From: Pyrus communis
Taxonomy: Eukaryota; Streptophyta; Magnoliopsida; Rosales; Rosaceae
Direction of reading: 5' to 3'
DNA length: 64,000 nt
Assembly (NCBI RefSeq): GCF_963583255.1
Contig: NC_084806.1
Span: forward strand, 16,162,317-16,226,316
Part shown: positions 32,743 through 43,198 of the stretch, piece by piece
Layout of the letters: each line of letters starts with the position of its first letter
How positions within the stretch are numbered: position 1 is the stretch's first letter
Notes under the pieces: model-generated
What the model saw: the letters and a program-made list of their open reading frames with translations, nothing else
What the model was told of the DNA's origin: nothing
The model's database searches: none
Position numbers and translations under genes: made by a program

Positions 32743-34983
32743 CACACGCCAACTCCTAGATTGTAGGAACTACAAAACATATAAGGATTTTATTGGGTTC
32801 GTATCAGGATCAGATCGCATGTCTTGTGGAACAAGCATGGTCATCCAACGAAGTCACAATGACTCCGCCTATTGCCCTGGAATAGGGTGATGGTGGCACT
32901 ACTACTCCGTTTTATATAGCTCTGCTCAGATCTGGTGAGTCCATGACCGAACTTCTAAGGTAACTGGATTCGGATCCGCCTCTGACCTTGGAAAATCATG
33001 ATTCCATAATTGCCCCTAACTATAATTTGAGAGGCAACCTATTCCCCTTGATGTGTTTAGTCTTCATTTTCTTGTGCACTGGTCTGACTCTTGACATTAA
33101 AGTCGGGTAGTTAAGTCGTTTCGATTTCCGTCACGTATCCTTTAAAATTGTGCAAAAAATCAAACGTAATGATGGTAAACACCTCCGTTTTTTAGTGCAT
33201 GCTCGCATGGTTTTGATCCTCGTACGTGTAGATCTCTAGGTGGATGACTCTTCATTTTCAATTGTGAGATCTTTCAGTGATTTGTCTTTTAATAGCTACT
33301 TCTTCTTTGAGATCCTCATAACCGTTTTCATTTCTGCATCATGGAACTTTTGTGCTATATAACCAAAGCTTTCTTTCTATACCCCATTTTCTCTCTGATC
33401 TTTCAATGTTCAAAATCTTCAAACCAAAAAACTCCTTTGTTGTTGCCAATTTCTGTCAAATAAAGCTAAGTAACACCCAATGTAGCCATAATATGATCCT
33501 AATACCTCTAACTTCTTGCGATTTGTTCCATAATATTCATCCCCTCGTAGCACTCTCGATGCAATGTTTGCATATGAGTCCAATCTCACTGAGGGTTTGA
33601 GGTTCTCTCAAGGGTCTTTCATCACCGTTTTCTTCCTCTTCCTCTACTAGTGGGCGACGACGATGGTGGATGTCCATCAGAATACTCGCCCTCAATGTAG
33701 TATGTTGTACATCCTTCAAAATCTTTCTTTTGCCAAGGGCGAGGGCTTGTCTCATCCAAACCGTTGTACTTATTTGGTCCTTTTTACTAGGAACTTGATA
33801 ATGAACATGTGCTTGTGTGACTACTTTACTTGTCTTCATATTTGTGAAAGATTCTTAATCTGATAATTTTTCAAAATAAATGAACTTCAAGAAATAAATA
33901 AGCAACGGAGCAAAATACGAATAAGTTTATGGGCCCGAGACAGAGCTCAAAGACCCCCTCGGTAACGTTGATTCGGAAAACCATTACCTACCAAACTTAG
34001 CATCCATAAGGAATTCTCATCGCAATAGTCGGAGCATCACCTTTCTCCGATACCAGGAATTAAACATTAAACATATGAAGAATCCTCTGCTCCATGCTTA
34101 CACATTTATTGTATTGAAAAAGTCCTAGCTTATACTCGAAATAACTTGCAAGGAATGAATTAATAATAACTTTATAACCTGCCCTAGCTCTTAGGGCAAG
34201 GATTTTAAAACTTGTGATGTAGTTTAGAAAGGGATTCTTCTTCCCAGACTGGATCGCGTGTCTATTTCCAATGAAGTTTAAATGAAAGTTCGTTGAGAAC
34301 TTGGTTGCCTGCATGTGGATCGGAAACACTTTTTGAATTCTTTTGTCGGATCCTATGCATCGGACATGAGGATTTCTGATTGGATCGTCTTGGCTGGTTT
34401 GGACAAAGCTTTTTTGCATATTGGAGCTCCATTGAAATAAAATTCCTCTTGAGGAGTGCCTAATCTAGATGCCATATTTGGACCTGCTAACATACGATGT
34501 TGTAGAACATACTTAACTTAGTATGTTGGTCCGGATTATAAGTAGTCGTACTCTGAGTCAGAGTTCAAAGCCACATTTGGATGATTTTCATATCGCCATT
34601 CCGACGATTCCCTTGAATGGCATAGAGCTCGGGTTTGAATGCTATAACCCATAACTTTGCTAGTTGTATAAACTTTTCGGAGACCGGATGGTGCATATGA
34701 CTTCCGGGACAGGGCGCCATGTGCCTTTGCCCGTAGCCCTCCAATCGTAATCGCGCTTATTGTGGCTCGAATCTCCCAAGCTGCTAACCGTTCAAGACAG
34801 ACTGAGTTAAGAAAGACTTCTTTGACAGTGTTGCTTTGAAAATTTAAACCTCCATTTGTGCGAAGTTTTCAAAGTTTATGTGTTTGTGTGAGATGAATAA
34901 GGTATTCCCTGCATCACCAAAAAAAAAAAAAAAAAAAAGGAACAATTGTTGAAGCTAAGACAAATAAAGCATATTTATTTTAT
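32191..34983. other. Degraded intergenic DNA, likely old LTR-element sequence
   Basis: No intact frame or clear domain. The minus strand has weak coding-like stretches (33537-33839, 34060-34419) upstream and downstream of which no family motif is visible. Given the gypsy RNase H piece just to the right, much of this may be decayed gypsy sequence. An A run lies at 34919-34938. Confidence 0.4.
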
Positions 34984-35322
34984 TCATGACCAAAATAAGA
35001 TTGATTGATAGGGGGTGTGATCCATATTTGAAGCTATCCCGGCTAGTGCATTAGTGTGGTTATTTTCTCCTCTTATGATCTGCGTAATTTCGTAGTTTTC
35101 GAATCTTTCACGGAATGTTTTGACCTTGTTTAGGTAGAGCCCCATCATAGGATGATGCGCGGCGTTATCCCCCATGACCTGATTAACTATGAGCATCGAG
35201 CCATAATGAATAAGCAATTCTCTTACTTGGAGTAATACAAGGACATAGGGCTTTGTATTTGGGTCTATTGATGGGTTATTCCGTGGTACTGATGCTCTCA
35301 TCAACTTTTTATGTGGATGCAT
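34984..35322 (-). pseudogene. Ty3/gypsy (Tat-type) RNase H remnant
   Basis: The frame encodes an RNase H C-terminal half: a segment with LIVNQVMGD, then YLNKVKTFRERFENYEI, then IIRGENNHTNALAGIAS. This is the pattern of the extra RNase H found in plant Tat/Retrand gypsy elements and in plant RNase H-like genes. Reading-frame starts and the other pol domains are missing. Only a fragment remains. Confidence 0.65.
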
Positions 35323-35790
35323 CGCCTTGTGCGCTTAGATCTAATACAGCAAAAGCTTGGGCGAGAGAATCTAGTGCTTGCACAATCATGGACGAGCGAA
35401 TCTAGCAATTGCACCATTTTGGCCTATCAGATTTAGCGATCACGCCGCCTGTGTTTTTCAAGGCAACTCCGCTGCTTGCGTTTCTAAGTTAATTGGTAAC
35501 TCTGCGGCCTTCCTTGACTCGTGGATGTTGCAAATTCAACTTGAACAATGCTATTGTAGGTAACCTTGGCAAGAGTGTCCTAGTCCTCCACTGGAATGAA
35601 CTGACACATGATTCTTTTCTTGGAGTAGTTTAGTTAGTTTCTTTGTCCCACCTAGTGAGTGTTGGGTTGCGCTACAACGTTGGCTTAATGTAGTTTTCTC
35701 CTTGAGCAATGAGTTATGTGGTCCAGTCTACCAATGATGACTTTATGTGGTCTCGCTCCTCCTTGATAACTTTATGTGGCCTTGCTATTT
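35323..35790. other. Intergenic, no gene seen
   Basis: Nothing recognised beyond short phrases that foreshadow the tandem repeat to the right (GATAACTTTATGTGGCC-like around 35735-35780). Confidence 0.45.
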
Positions 35791-35792
35791 GG

Positions 35793-36048
35793 AGATGACT
35801 TGTTGTAATAGCTGATACAAATCTATTGTGTCTATCGTTTTATAACATATTAGTATGGTTAGGGCCTCACCATTTGGCAATGACTTGTGTAGTCACTGAT
35901 ACAAATCTATTGCGTTTATCATTTTATGACAGATTAGTAATGGCGGCACCTTGCCATTGGGCGATGACTTGTGTAGTCGCTTATACAAATCTTTTGCGTC
36001 TATCATTTTGTGATAGATTAGTGTTGGTGGCATCGCATGTAGTTTTGG
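35793..36048. repeat. Tandem repeat, about 85-bp unit x3
   Basis: The landmark ATGACTTGT recurs at 35795, 35880 and 35964, each followed by a TACAAATCT(A/T)TTG(T/C)G segment. Copies differ by several bases, so the array is old. No gene was assigned. Confidence 0.8.
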
Positions 36049-37033
36049 TACATGTGGTAGTTGTTTAGGGGTTTACTATAGTTGTCTTGTCGGAGCAAAT
36101 CCACTCTCGATCATTATCTTGGCCACGGTAGCATTGCAGCCAATTGACGCTTCTATATTTATTTAGAATTGTTTAATAAAATGTTAACCTATGGTTTCTT
36201 GTCAATAAAAAGAGTAGGGATCAACGGCCGTGTCATTTTTACTATGAGCTAGCATGAAAAATATAAGAAAATTATTATTTTCTATTGTAATGCATAATGC
36301 ATGAATGGATTTATGATTAACGGATACATGTAAATATAATTTGAAAGAACTGTCGTTAAGAGCACTTGATGATTTCGTTGATTGTAAATTCCAAAAATGA
36401 TTTCAACATGTCGAACCCATATAAAATAATACAATATTGATGACAGCTTGAATACAATTACATATCTATACCAGACTTATCCTCTTGGGGAAAACAATAA
36501 AAAGAAATACAGAAAAATTAAGAGATATATATGACGCTTGATGTTGCATTGACAAGTAAAATTATGGTGACGCATGATGGCAATGTGTGCCTACCCAAGC
36601 GTGCGTGGGGGAAGTGTACATGTTTGAATACACTAAAGACAAACCAAAGGAATGATTGATTGAGCAAAATTAGAGCATAATTGTTGTTTTGATTCGTAGA
36701 AGGTCAAAAAGTTTTGGTTAGAAAGGTTGATGGGGTCAAAGTATAGTAGCTAGCTCGAACTTGAACCCAGCAGCACTCAAATTGTTTTAGTGCTTAATGA
36801 AAGATTTGGATAAAGAGAATTAATTAATCTAATATTTTAGAGTTTTGGTGTTACTACTTTTGTTGATATCATCTAGGGTTTGAAGTAAAGCCCGACAAGT
36901 GCTGGATTAGTCGGCAATGAAGTTGACAGTCTTTTGATTGATCTACGACTAGAAGTTTGGTTAAATAAGCCTTTTTCTTCAAAAGCTTTTGATGTCGATG
37001 CATTAAGATAAGAGCTGGCTCCAAATGAGAGAG

Positions 37034-37067
<34 letters not shown>

Positions 37068-37898
37068 TGTGTGTGTGGAAAACATATGTATTTCGTTTCA
37101 GAACTAGCTAGTAGTTTACTTACCCAAGAAAACAGTAAACTTATTTGGGATTTACTATAAGATAAAAGAACACAGTTTGGGATTCAAGTTTCAACAACAG
37201 TATAGTATATGAATTATTGTACAATGACAAGCTTTTCATATGTTATGTTTTCCAGGTAGACATTGTGTGCTTGCGTCGAATTTGAAGTTAAAATCATTAG
37301 GGTTAGCCTAGTGATAAGGGTGGGTAGAGTGATAAGTAGAAGTAGCCAAGTAGGCTAGGCGAAGGATTCAAACTTGTTTCAAAGTTAAGGCTAGGATAAA
37401 GGTAAAATTGAAAAAACAAAACCGCTCAACAACACGGGAGATTCAATTTAAGACATCTTTTGCAGTTTTACTATTGCCACCATTACAACAAGAGCTAGTT
37501 CGTCAAGTGCGTAATTAGTTGGTATTTATATTGTTCGTTTATGTTCCTTGAATTGACTCCACTATAACAGCACATCGCTTTCAAAGCTACACTTTAACAG
37601 CAAAGTAGAAGTCCCAAACTCTTGCATTGCCTATTATTGACCTATATATTGTCCACTACACTATTTATGATGACCACTTTCCTAATGTTAATGGTAAGGT
37701 TGTTGATCCAAGTTAAATGTTGGATGCTTCATAAGTGGCCTGATGGGTTTGTTGCCTACCTTGTATAAATGTCAAAGGATTACCCTGTGAATTTGAAGAA
37801 GAGTAGAGCAAAAATGAAAAGTCACAATAGTGCGTATATAAGTTTATTAGAACAAAAAACAGAAAGAATTTTTGTACGTATAAGTTTTTTCAAGGTTG
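36049..37898. other. Intergenic with a GA/GT microsatellite
   Basis: No supported gene. A compound (GA)n(GT)n microsatellite is at about 37037-37077. A 70-codon minus-strand frame (36873-37085) is largely driven by that microsatellite and is not supported. Confidence 0.5.
37037..37077. repeat. (GA)n(GT)n microsatellite
   Basis: About 14 GA units run straight into six GT units. This is a likely length-polymorphic locus. Confidence 0.9.
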
Positions 37899-37906
37899 CT
37901 TTAAAT

Positions 37907-39040
37907 TAGGGGTGCAAGTTGGATTCAAACTCCGATTCTGACTTGATTGAGAATTTATGTTCTGAATCCAAAAGTTCTGAAATCTGATCATTTTCAACCA
38001 AAAAAAAAAAAAAAAAAAACAAACAAACAAACAAACAATCGAAATTGGAATTTATCTAGAAGTATAAACTCTGTGTGTGTATTTGATGGTAACTGTGTAT
38101 TTTTGAACAAAACAATTCTATTTTCTCTCATATATGTATCTATGGTGAAATGTTTTGAATTTGGAATGAAATTTTGATTCCGAATTTTTGGTTTTTTTTT
38201 GGTCAAGGAGGAATTTTATAACAAAGTTCAAACGGACACAATACAAAGACAACAACCTCATAATTGAGGTAGGTACAAATGAGATGCCACTTGTGCATTC
38301 ATCGTATGAGTAAAGGTTCTCAATCATACCTAAAGCATAAAAAAATTACAAAAGATGTGGCTTGGCCCAAAAGCCAGAGTCCACCCGAAGAGGCCAAAAG
38401 TGACCCCTCTGAAAAATCTAATAACCCTAAAACGAGAATCACTCGCTGCCTCAATTGCTGCATAAAAGATGGATACAACCGGCGAACAGAAAAACTGAGA
38501 GATACCACCTCATAGTGCAATACAAAAACCCATCAATGCTTCAAAGTTGGTGAAAATAAGCCCAACCTGCAGATCAGGAAGAACCAAACCCATTATGAAC
38601 GCCACAAATCCGGTCCTCAGACGAACACAAACGCAAGCAAATGCCCAGAACCAAGCTGTAACCAAAAGGTCAGGTGGTGTAAACACCATTGTAAAGAGAT
38701 ACCAGACCTTTGTAGGGGTGACAACATATAGTTGTCTCTGACCAGAACCAGCATACAAGAGATGAGATGAAATCTCCCAAAATTGGAGTGGAAGGCGCAG
38801 TATGAGGAACTAGAGAGCAGATTCGAAGTATTGGAGGTGTTTGAGCGCAGAGCCCCAAAATCGACCCCAAGAACCCCAAATCTGATCCCAAAAACCCCAA
38901 ATCAAAGGATTAGGACCTTGAAACATGGGCACAAAACTCGGAAATAGAGTTCCGTCCATACCACCTGTAGGTTATTCCGAATTTTTGGTTGGAAATTGTG
39001 AACCTTGTTTCCAATCTGATCCGTCCGGAATTTACCCCTA
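37907..39040. mobile_element. hAT-type MITE, split by a retroposon
   Basis: The ends TAGGGGTGCAAG (left) and the reverse complement of TTTACCCCTA (right) resemble plant hAT termini. They are flanked by 8-bp near-duplicates CTTTAAAT (37899-37906) and CTTCAAAT (39041-39048). Without the retroposon at 38194-38973 and its target duplication, the element is about 337 bp. There is no transposase. Confidence 0.7.
38194..38973 (-). mobile_element. Non-LTR retroposon with 17-bp target duplication
   Basis: The insert is flanked by perfect 17-bp direct repeats, ATTCCGAATTTTTGGTT (38177-38193 and 38974-38990). It has a T run at its left end, i.e. a 3' poly(A) on the minus strand, just after a LINE-like 3' end (ATAAAATTCCTCCTTGACC on the minus strand). 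These are hallmarks of target-primed reverse transcription. No RT is present, so it is a 5'-truncated LINE or a non-autonomous relative. Confidence 0.8.
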
Positions 39041-39190
39041 CTTCAAATCATTTGCACAAGTGAGAAGGCAATTTTCCATGGCTAGTTCATGGGGGTCTCT
39101 TAATGTGGCAGGGACAGAGATAGAACTCCCCACCTATGTACGGTTTAAATTTAGAAAGAAAAAAAAAGGAGCTGTATTGGCAGTCCAAAA

Positions 39191-39307
39191 AGATTATTTT
39201 GCACTCACATGTGTATATTTTTATTCATTGTGTTTTTGCAAAAGAAGAGATTATTTTGCAGTCACATGTGTGTATTTTTATTCATTGTGTTCTTACAAAA
39301 GAAGAGT
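39191..39307. repeat. Tandem duplication, 57-bp unit x2
   Basis: AGATTATTTTGCA begins both copies (39191 and 39248), with high identity and a 2-3 base difference. Confidence 0.85.
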
Positions 39308-40263
39308 TTGTGGTAACATGTTTGGAATGCCAATAAATCTCCTGTAAAATAGTTGTACTTTTGGCATCGGCCTCAATTTGAATGGGAAAAAAAAAAAAAA
39401 AAAAACCTCAGAATTTCTACTTTTCCAACCTTTTTTTCCTAGCCTTCATTAACAATTACAAACTGTAAAGAAACATTTAACAAAATAAAGGGTGTTTTTT
39501 TTGTTTTTTGGAAAAGAATTGGTGATTGTTGAATGATTAAACTGCAGTGGGGAGTTGACCTAAGCATTAATAGAAGTATCATGTTCGGGAGAACTTGCGA
39601 GACGCAGCTTGAAAAGAAAATTCACGTAGTCAATAGCTTATATATGAACTCAAATATATCTGGTATAGCATTATATATCTTGTAATTCAAAAGTTTTTTC
39701 TTTTTTCTTAGGAAGAAAAACAGTTAGGATTAGGGTTAGGGTAAAGGTTGAACTCAAAGTAAATTAGGTCTACTGCTATAGTAACTGCATTATTGCATGA
39801 AACACCGAAAGCCATGGTTTGGGGTCGAAATGAACGAGCTGGATGGCAAATTGAGAATCAGTTTGATCCATGTTGCAGTTGGTGTATAATATCTAAAACT
39901 GATTTTATTTTTTTTTATTTTTTATTTTTGTCAATAATATCTAAAACTGATTATAATTTCTTTAAGTGCAACTAATTATTTTATTCCGGTTGCTTTTTAC
40001 CGGCCAAGATAGCTACGGTCAACCCCCGGCCCGTAGACTTGAAGTCAAATATGCAAATCCAGATGGGTTAATGTTTCTGTGGTACAACTAAAAACTAAAT
40101 AAACTCAGGATTATATCATCATGCACTAACCTTAACCAAGTTTACCTACCTTCATCAATCTATATCTCAAGTTTCAATGATCAAGTGGCTACTGACCAAA
40201 AATAAAAGAAGAAAAATGGCTCTCTAATGATCAACTGCGCCTGCCATGCATACAATATTTGGT
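39308..40263. other. Intergenic, no gene seen
   Basis: Contains A runs (39389-39406) and T runs. A TATCTAAAACTGATT phrase is repeated at about 39889 and 39939. No gene was recognised. Confidence 0.5.
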
Positions 40264-40383
40264 ATAATACTAAGAGAAATGTTATCAAGCTTCTCACTTT
40301 TCTCCTTATTTCAACTCTCATTTTTCCTCATGCTACGTGTACTTTACGAGCACTCAAGACTAAAATTTTAACTATATTAAAAT

Positions 40384-40440
40384 GGGTAATGCTAGGGAGA
40401 CTAAATTTAATTTAAAATTTTGGTATCCCTAGCATTATCC
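40384..40440. mobile_element. 57-bp Mutator-like mini-MITE
   Basis: Termini GGGTAATGCTAGGGAGAC and its near reverse complement (ending CCCTAGCATTATCC) leave almost no loop. The 9-bp direct repeats TATTAAAAT (40375-40383 and 40441-40449) are perfect, the TSD length of Mutator-like elements. This is very short for any transposon. Confidence 0.75.
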
Positions 40441-40478
40441 TATTAAAATCCCACTACTTTTATTCTTTTGTTAAAAAG

Positions 40479-40645
40479 GTAATGCTAAGGAGATCAACTT
40501 TTTAAACTAGACTTTGTAAATCATATGACGTAACTGTTGATGATTAGATTATTACTTAAGTGTTAATTAACACGCTTATTTCCTATTGGTGACACATCAT
40601 ATGATTTACAAATTTAACTTAAAAAGTTGGTCTCCCTAACATTAC
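40479..40645. mobile_element. Second MITE of the same terminal family
   Basis: It starts GGTAATGCTAAGGAGATCAA and ends in the near reverse complement (…TTGGTCTCCCTAACATTAC). The subterminal stretch around ACTTTTTAA and GTAAATCATATGA also pairs. The ends resemble those of 40384-40440, so the two are relatives about 40 bp apart. No clear TSD. Confidence 0.7.
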
Positions 40646-40732
40646 ACGTGGCATGAGTAGAAGTGAGAATATTGAAATAAAGAGGTAAGTGAGAAGCTAA
40701 TTGTATTATGAAATTGTTCACCCTAAATATTA

Positions 40733-41301
40733 CTACGTGGCCCGCATGCCGAGTAACTTATGAGCTAATTACTTCATTCTTGTGATGTGGGAGTCCCAAC
40801 TAGCAACCGAGCTTGGTCGAGCGTGTAGAATAGAAGTGATGGTGGTGGTGTCGAATGTGCTGTTGACTTCTGCACTTGAGCGATTCTGACTGAGGTGGAA
40901 CACTTCTCGACGTAGGGTTTTGCCAACTCGAAGACAAGGTTGCTTTTCATTGTGAAGTTCAATAAACATTCGGCTTTCAATGTGCCTAACACAAAGTAAA
41001 CTGAGTAACACTCCACTTCGTCGAGAAAACTAATGAAGTGACCTCTTTAGGCAAAAACAAAATTAGAAACTCTTTGCCAGTTGACAGTTGGATAGATAAC
41101 CAACCGACTAGAAGCAATGTTGTTTATTTGACCAATCTGAAGGTGCTTCTGAATTGTCTACTTTTACGACTCTAGTGCTGTTTACTTATCCAAACTGAAG
41201 ATGTTGCCATTACCCATTGATGTTTACTTATCCAAATTGAAGGAGTGTTGCCGGGAGGGTAAGGATAGTTAGTGTTTTTCTCATAGGTGTGAGAAGGGTT
41301 T
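40733..41301. other. Intergenic, no gene seen
   Basis: A 35-bp imperfect duplication around GTTTACTTATCCAAA (about 41173 and 41223). Nothing else recognised. Confidence 0.5.
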
Positions 41302-42636
41302 TGTAACGACCCAAAAATTCTTATTTGGAAGCTAAAATCCAGTGGTAGGCCAAAATAAATTCATGACCAATTTCCACACTATTAACCATAATAATTTCTT
41401 TCCTTTAAAGAAATCCAGCACAATAATAAATTTGGATTATTATATGGCTGCATCTAACCATCTCGTTAGACTACCTACGTACCCTATAAAGGGATCAAGC
41501 CATTTGTAGTTCACAAATTCAATTTTTAACTCATTTCCAAAATCATTTAAGTGACTAACAATCACTAACTAAGTTCAAACAAGCAATTCACACCAATTGC
41601 ATATCAAATATAGATTCAGAATATCGAAATTAGCTTAGAAAGGCAGCGTTGGCTCACTGTCCACATGCTGCTGCACGCGTCGTCGAGCGTGGCGATTTCT
41701 GGAGAACTGAAACTCCAAATTCTGACGAACTCTAAAATTTACCAAATTTTACAGGGTTGTAGAGTTCCATGAGAGGAACAACTTTCATACCTAGGCCGTC
41801 GGGAAGCGATCGGAAAATCAGCCAAACTGTCAGAACCCTCAATTTGGGTAGTTGTCGATTCTCCACCAAAACGAACTCCGACGCCTCATCCAAGGCTTGG
41901 GCCTTGTCCTTGGGGTTGAGTGGAGTTTTTTAAAGGTGGTCATCAACGACAATCATTGTCGAATTCACCGGAAAAAGGATAAAACCACTGAGACACCCGT
42001 GGGTTTTGTGGCTTCAATTTGTGAATTTGGGTTAGAAATCTAGAAATCTAACACCACAGAGATGTTGGGATCGACGAGAGCTTTCCATAGACACTTAAAC
42101 CACCTCAAACAGAGGTCGGACGGAGAAGACAAGATCGGGTCAAGGAACCGAGTCGGGTCGATTACACGGATCCAAAAGGATCCGGTGCCCCCTCACCTCC
42201 CTCATTTCTCCTTCTTCCTCTACCAATTGAGCTTCTTCCCTCCTCCTTTTCTCTCCTGCATCCCCTCTCTCTTGCTGCCACCTAGCAGCTTCCAACCCCA
42301 TTTCTTTTATTTTTTTTATATATTTTTTTCCAATAACGAAAACATCTTTAATTTCTTCGTCATAACTCTGTTTCATGAACGGTTTTTGCCTACACCCTCG
42401 TAGGATCAAACTCCATCCATATATGTCAAGAAATATGATAAAATATATAAGGATAAAATACGTCCTCATAAAATTACGTTTAATCAACGAAGGGCATTTT
42501 CGACTTATAGATAAATTTTCTACATTTTCATATATTTTAAAATTTCTAGGGTATTGAGTTGAGGTCATTTCCACGTTGTAGAAGTTCTTGTATTATAAGG
42601 ATTGGCGTTATGATAAGGCATGCCGAGGTAGAGTCC
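41302..42636. mobile_element. Probable gypsy LTR, solo or truncated
   Basis: It opens with TGTAACGACCCAAAAATTC, a start common to plant Ty3/gypsy (Tekay/Del-type) LTRs, and continues with LTR-like noncoding sequence. No second copy, TSD or coding region is in the window. The right limit is set only by the next element. Confidence 0.45.
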
Positions 42637-42733
42637 TGATAGGACTATGCCTACTGGCATTTACCTGAATATTTCCCCATTATTCCTTCCTTAGCTGAAC
42701 TCAATCCACCCTCGGCTTCTTTGATTTGAACCA

Positions 42734-43092
42734 TGTTGAATTTTGGTTTCAAATATTTGTTGTATATTTCATTGTAAAGATTACAAGAAAATGAAGGCAA
42801 CTCTTAGATAGAGCCAAAAAGAAAACTACAAGAAATTGTAGGCTAACTACCCCAACACAATCCCTAAAATATGCCTTAACAAGTGGAAAATCCAAAACCT
42901 AATTACAAGGAAAGAAGTTTCTACAAGCAACTAAGAAAGGTTGACAAAAAAAGGTAAGATGAATGACAAGTTATGGGAAGTCATGAAAGTAGGGTTAAGA
43001 CCATCACTTTAGCTTAAGACTTAGCTAAAGTGAGGATGACAACCCATACATACAACCTATCCCTTGAGATCTTATACAAACCGGTTTCAATA
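42734..43092 (-). repeat. 3' LTR of copia 2
   Basis: The left copy on the plus strand, followed by CACCCCCTC, the complement of the polypurine tract. Confidence 0.88.
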
Positions 43093-43198
43093 CACCCCCT
43101 CAAGCTGGATCAAGGGGATTGATTTATCCAAGCTTGCACAACAAATGGTGAAACTGAGTAAAGTCTAGTGCTTTTGTGAATAAATCAGCAAGTTAATC

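Larger units (their letters stand above)
40264..40732. mobile_element. Outer MITE of a nested set
   Basis: The left flank stretch (AGCTTCTCACTT...TTATTTCAA...CATGCTACGTGTA, about 40288-40342) is matched in reverse complement by the right side (about 40648-40705), with further weaker pairing to both ends. Inverted repeats of about 80 bp enclose two other small MITEs. Exact ends and TSD are not fixed. Confidence 0.6.

Noticed and set aside
33537..34419. Minus-strand coding stretches near the gypsy RNase H
   Set aside because: No motif or consistent frame; most likely chance frames in decayed repeat sequence.
36873..37085. Small secreted-peptide gene on the minus strand
   Set aside because: The Ser/Leu-rich start is just the GA microsatellite, and no known peptide motif follows.
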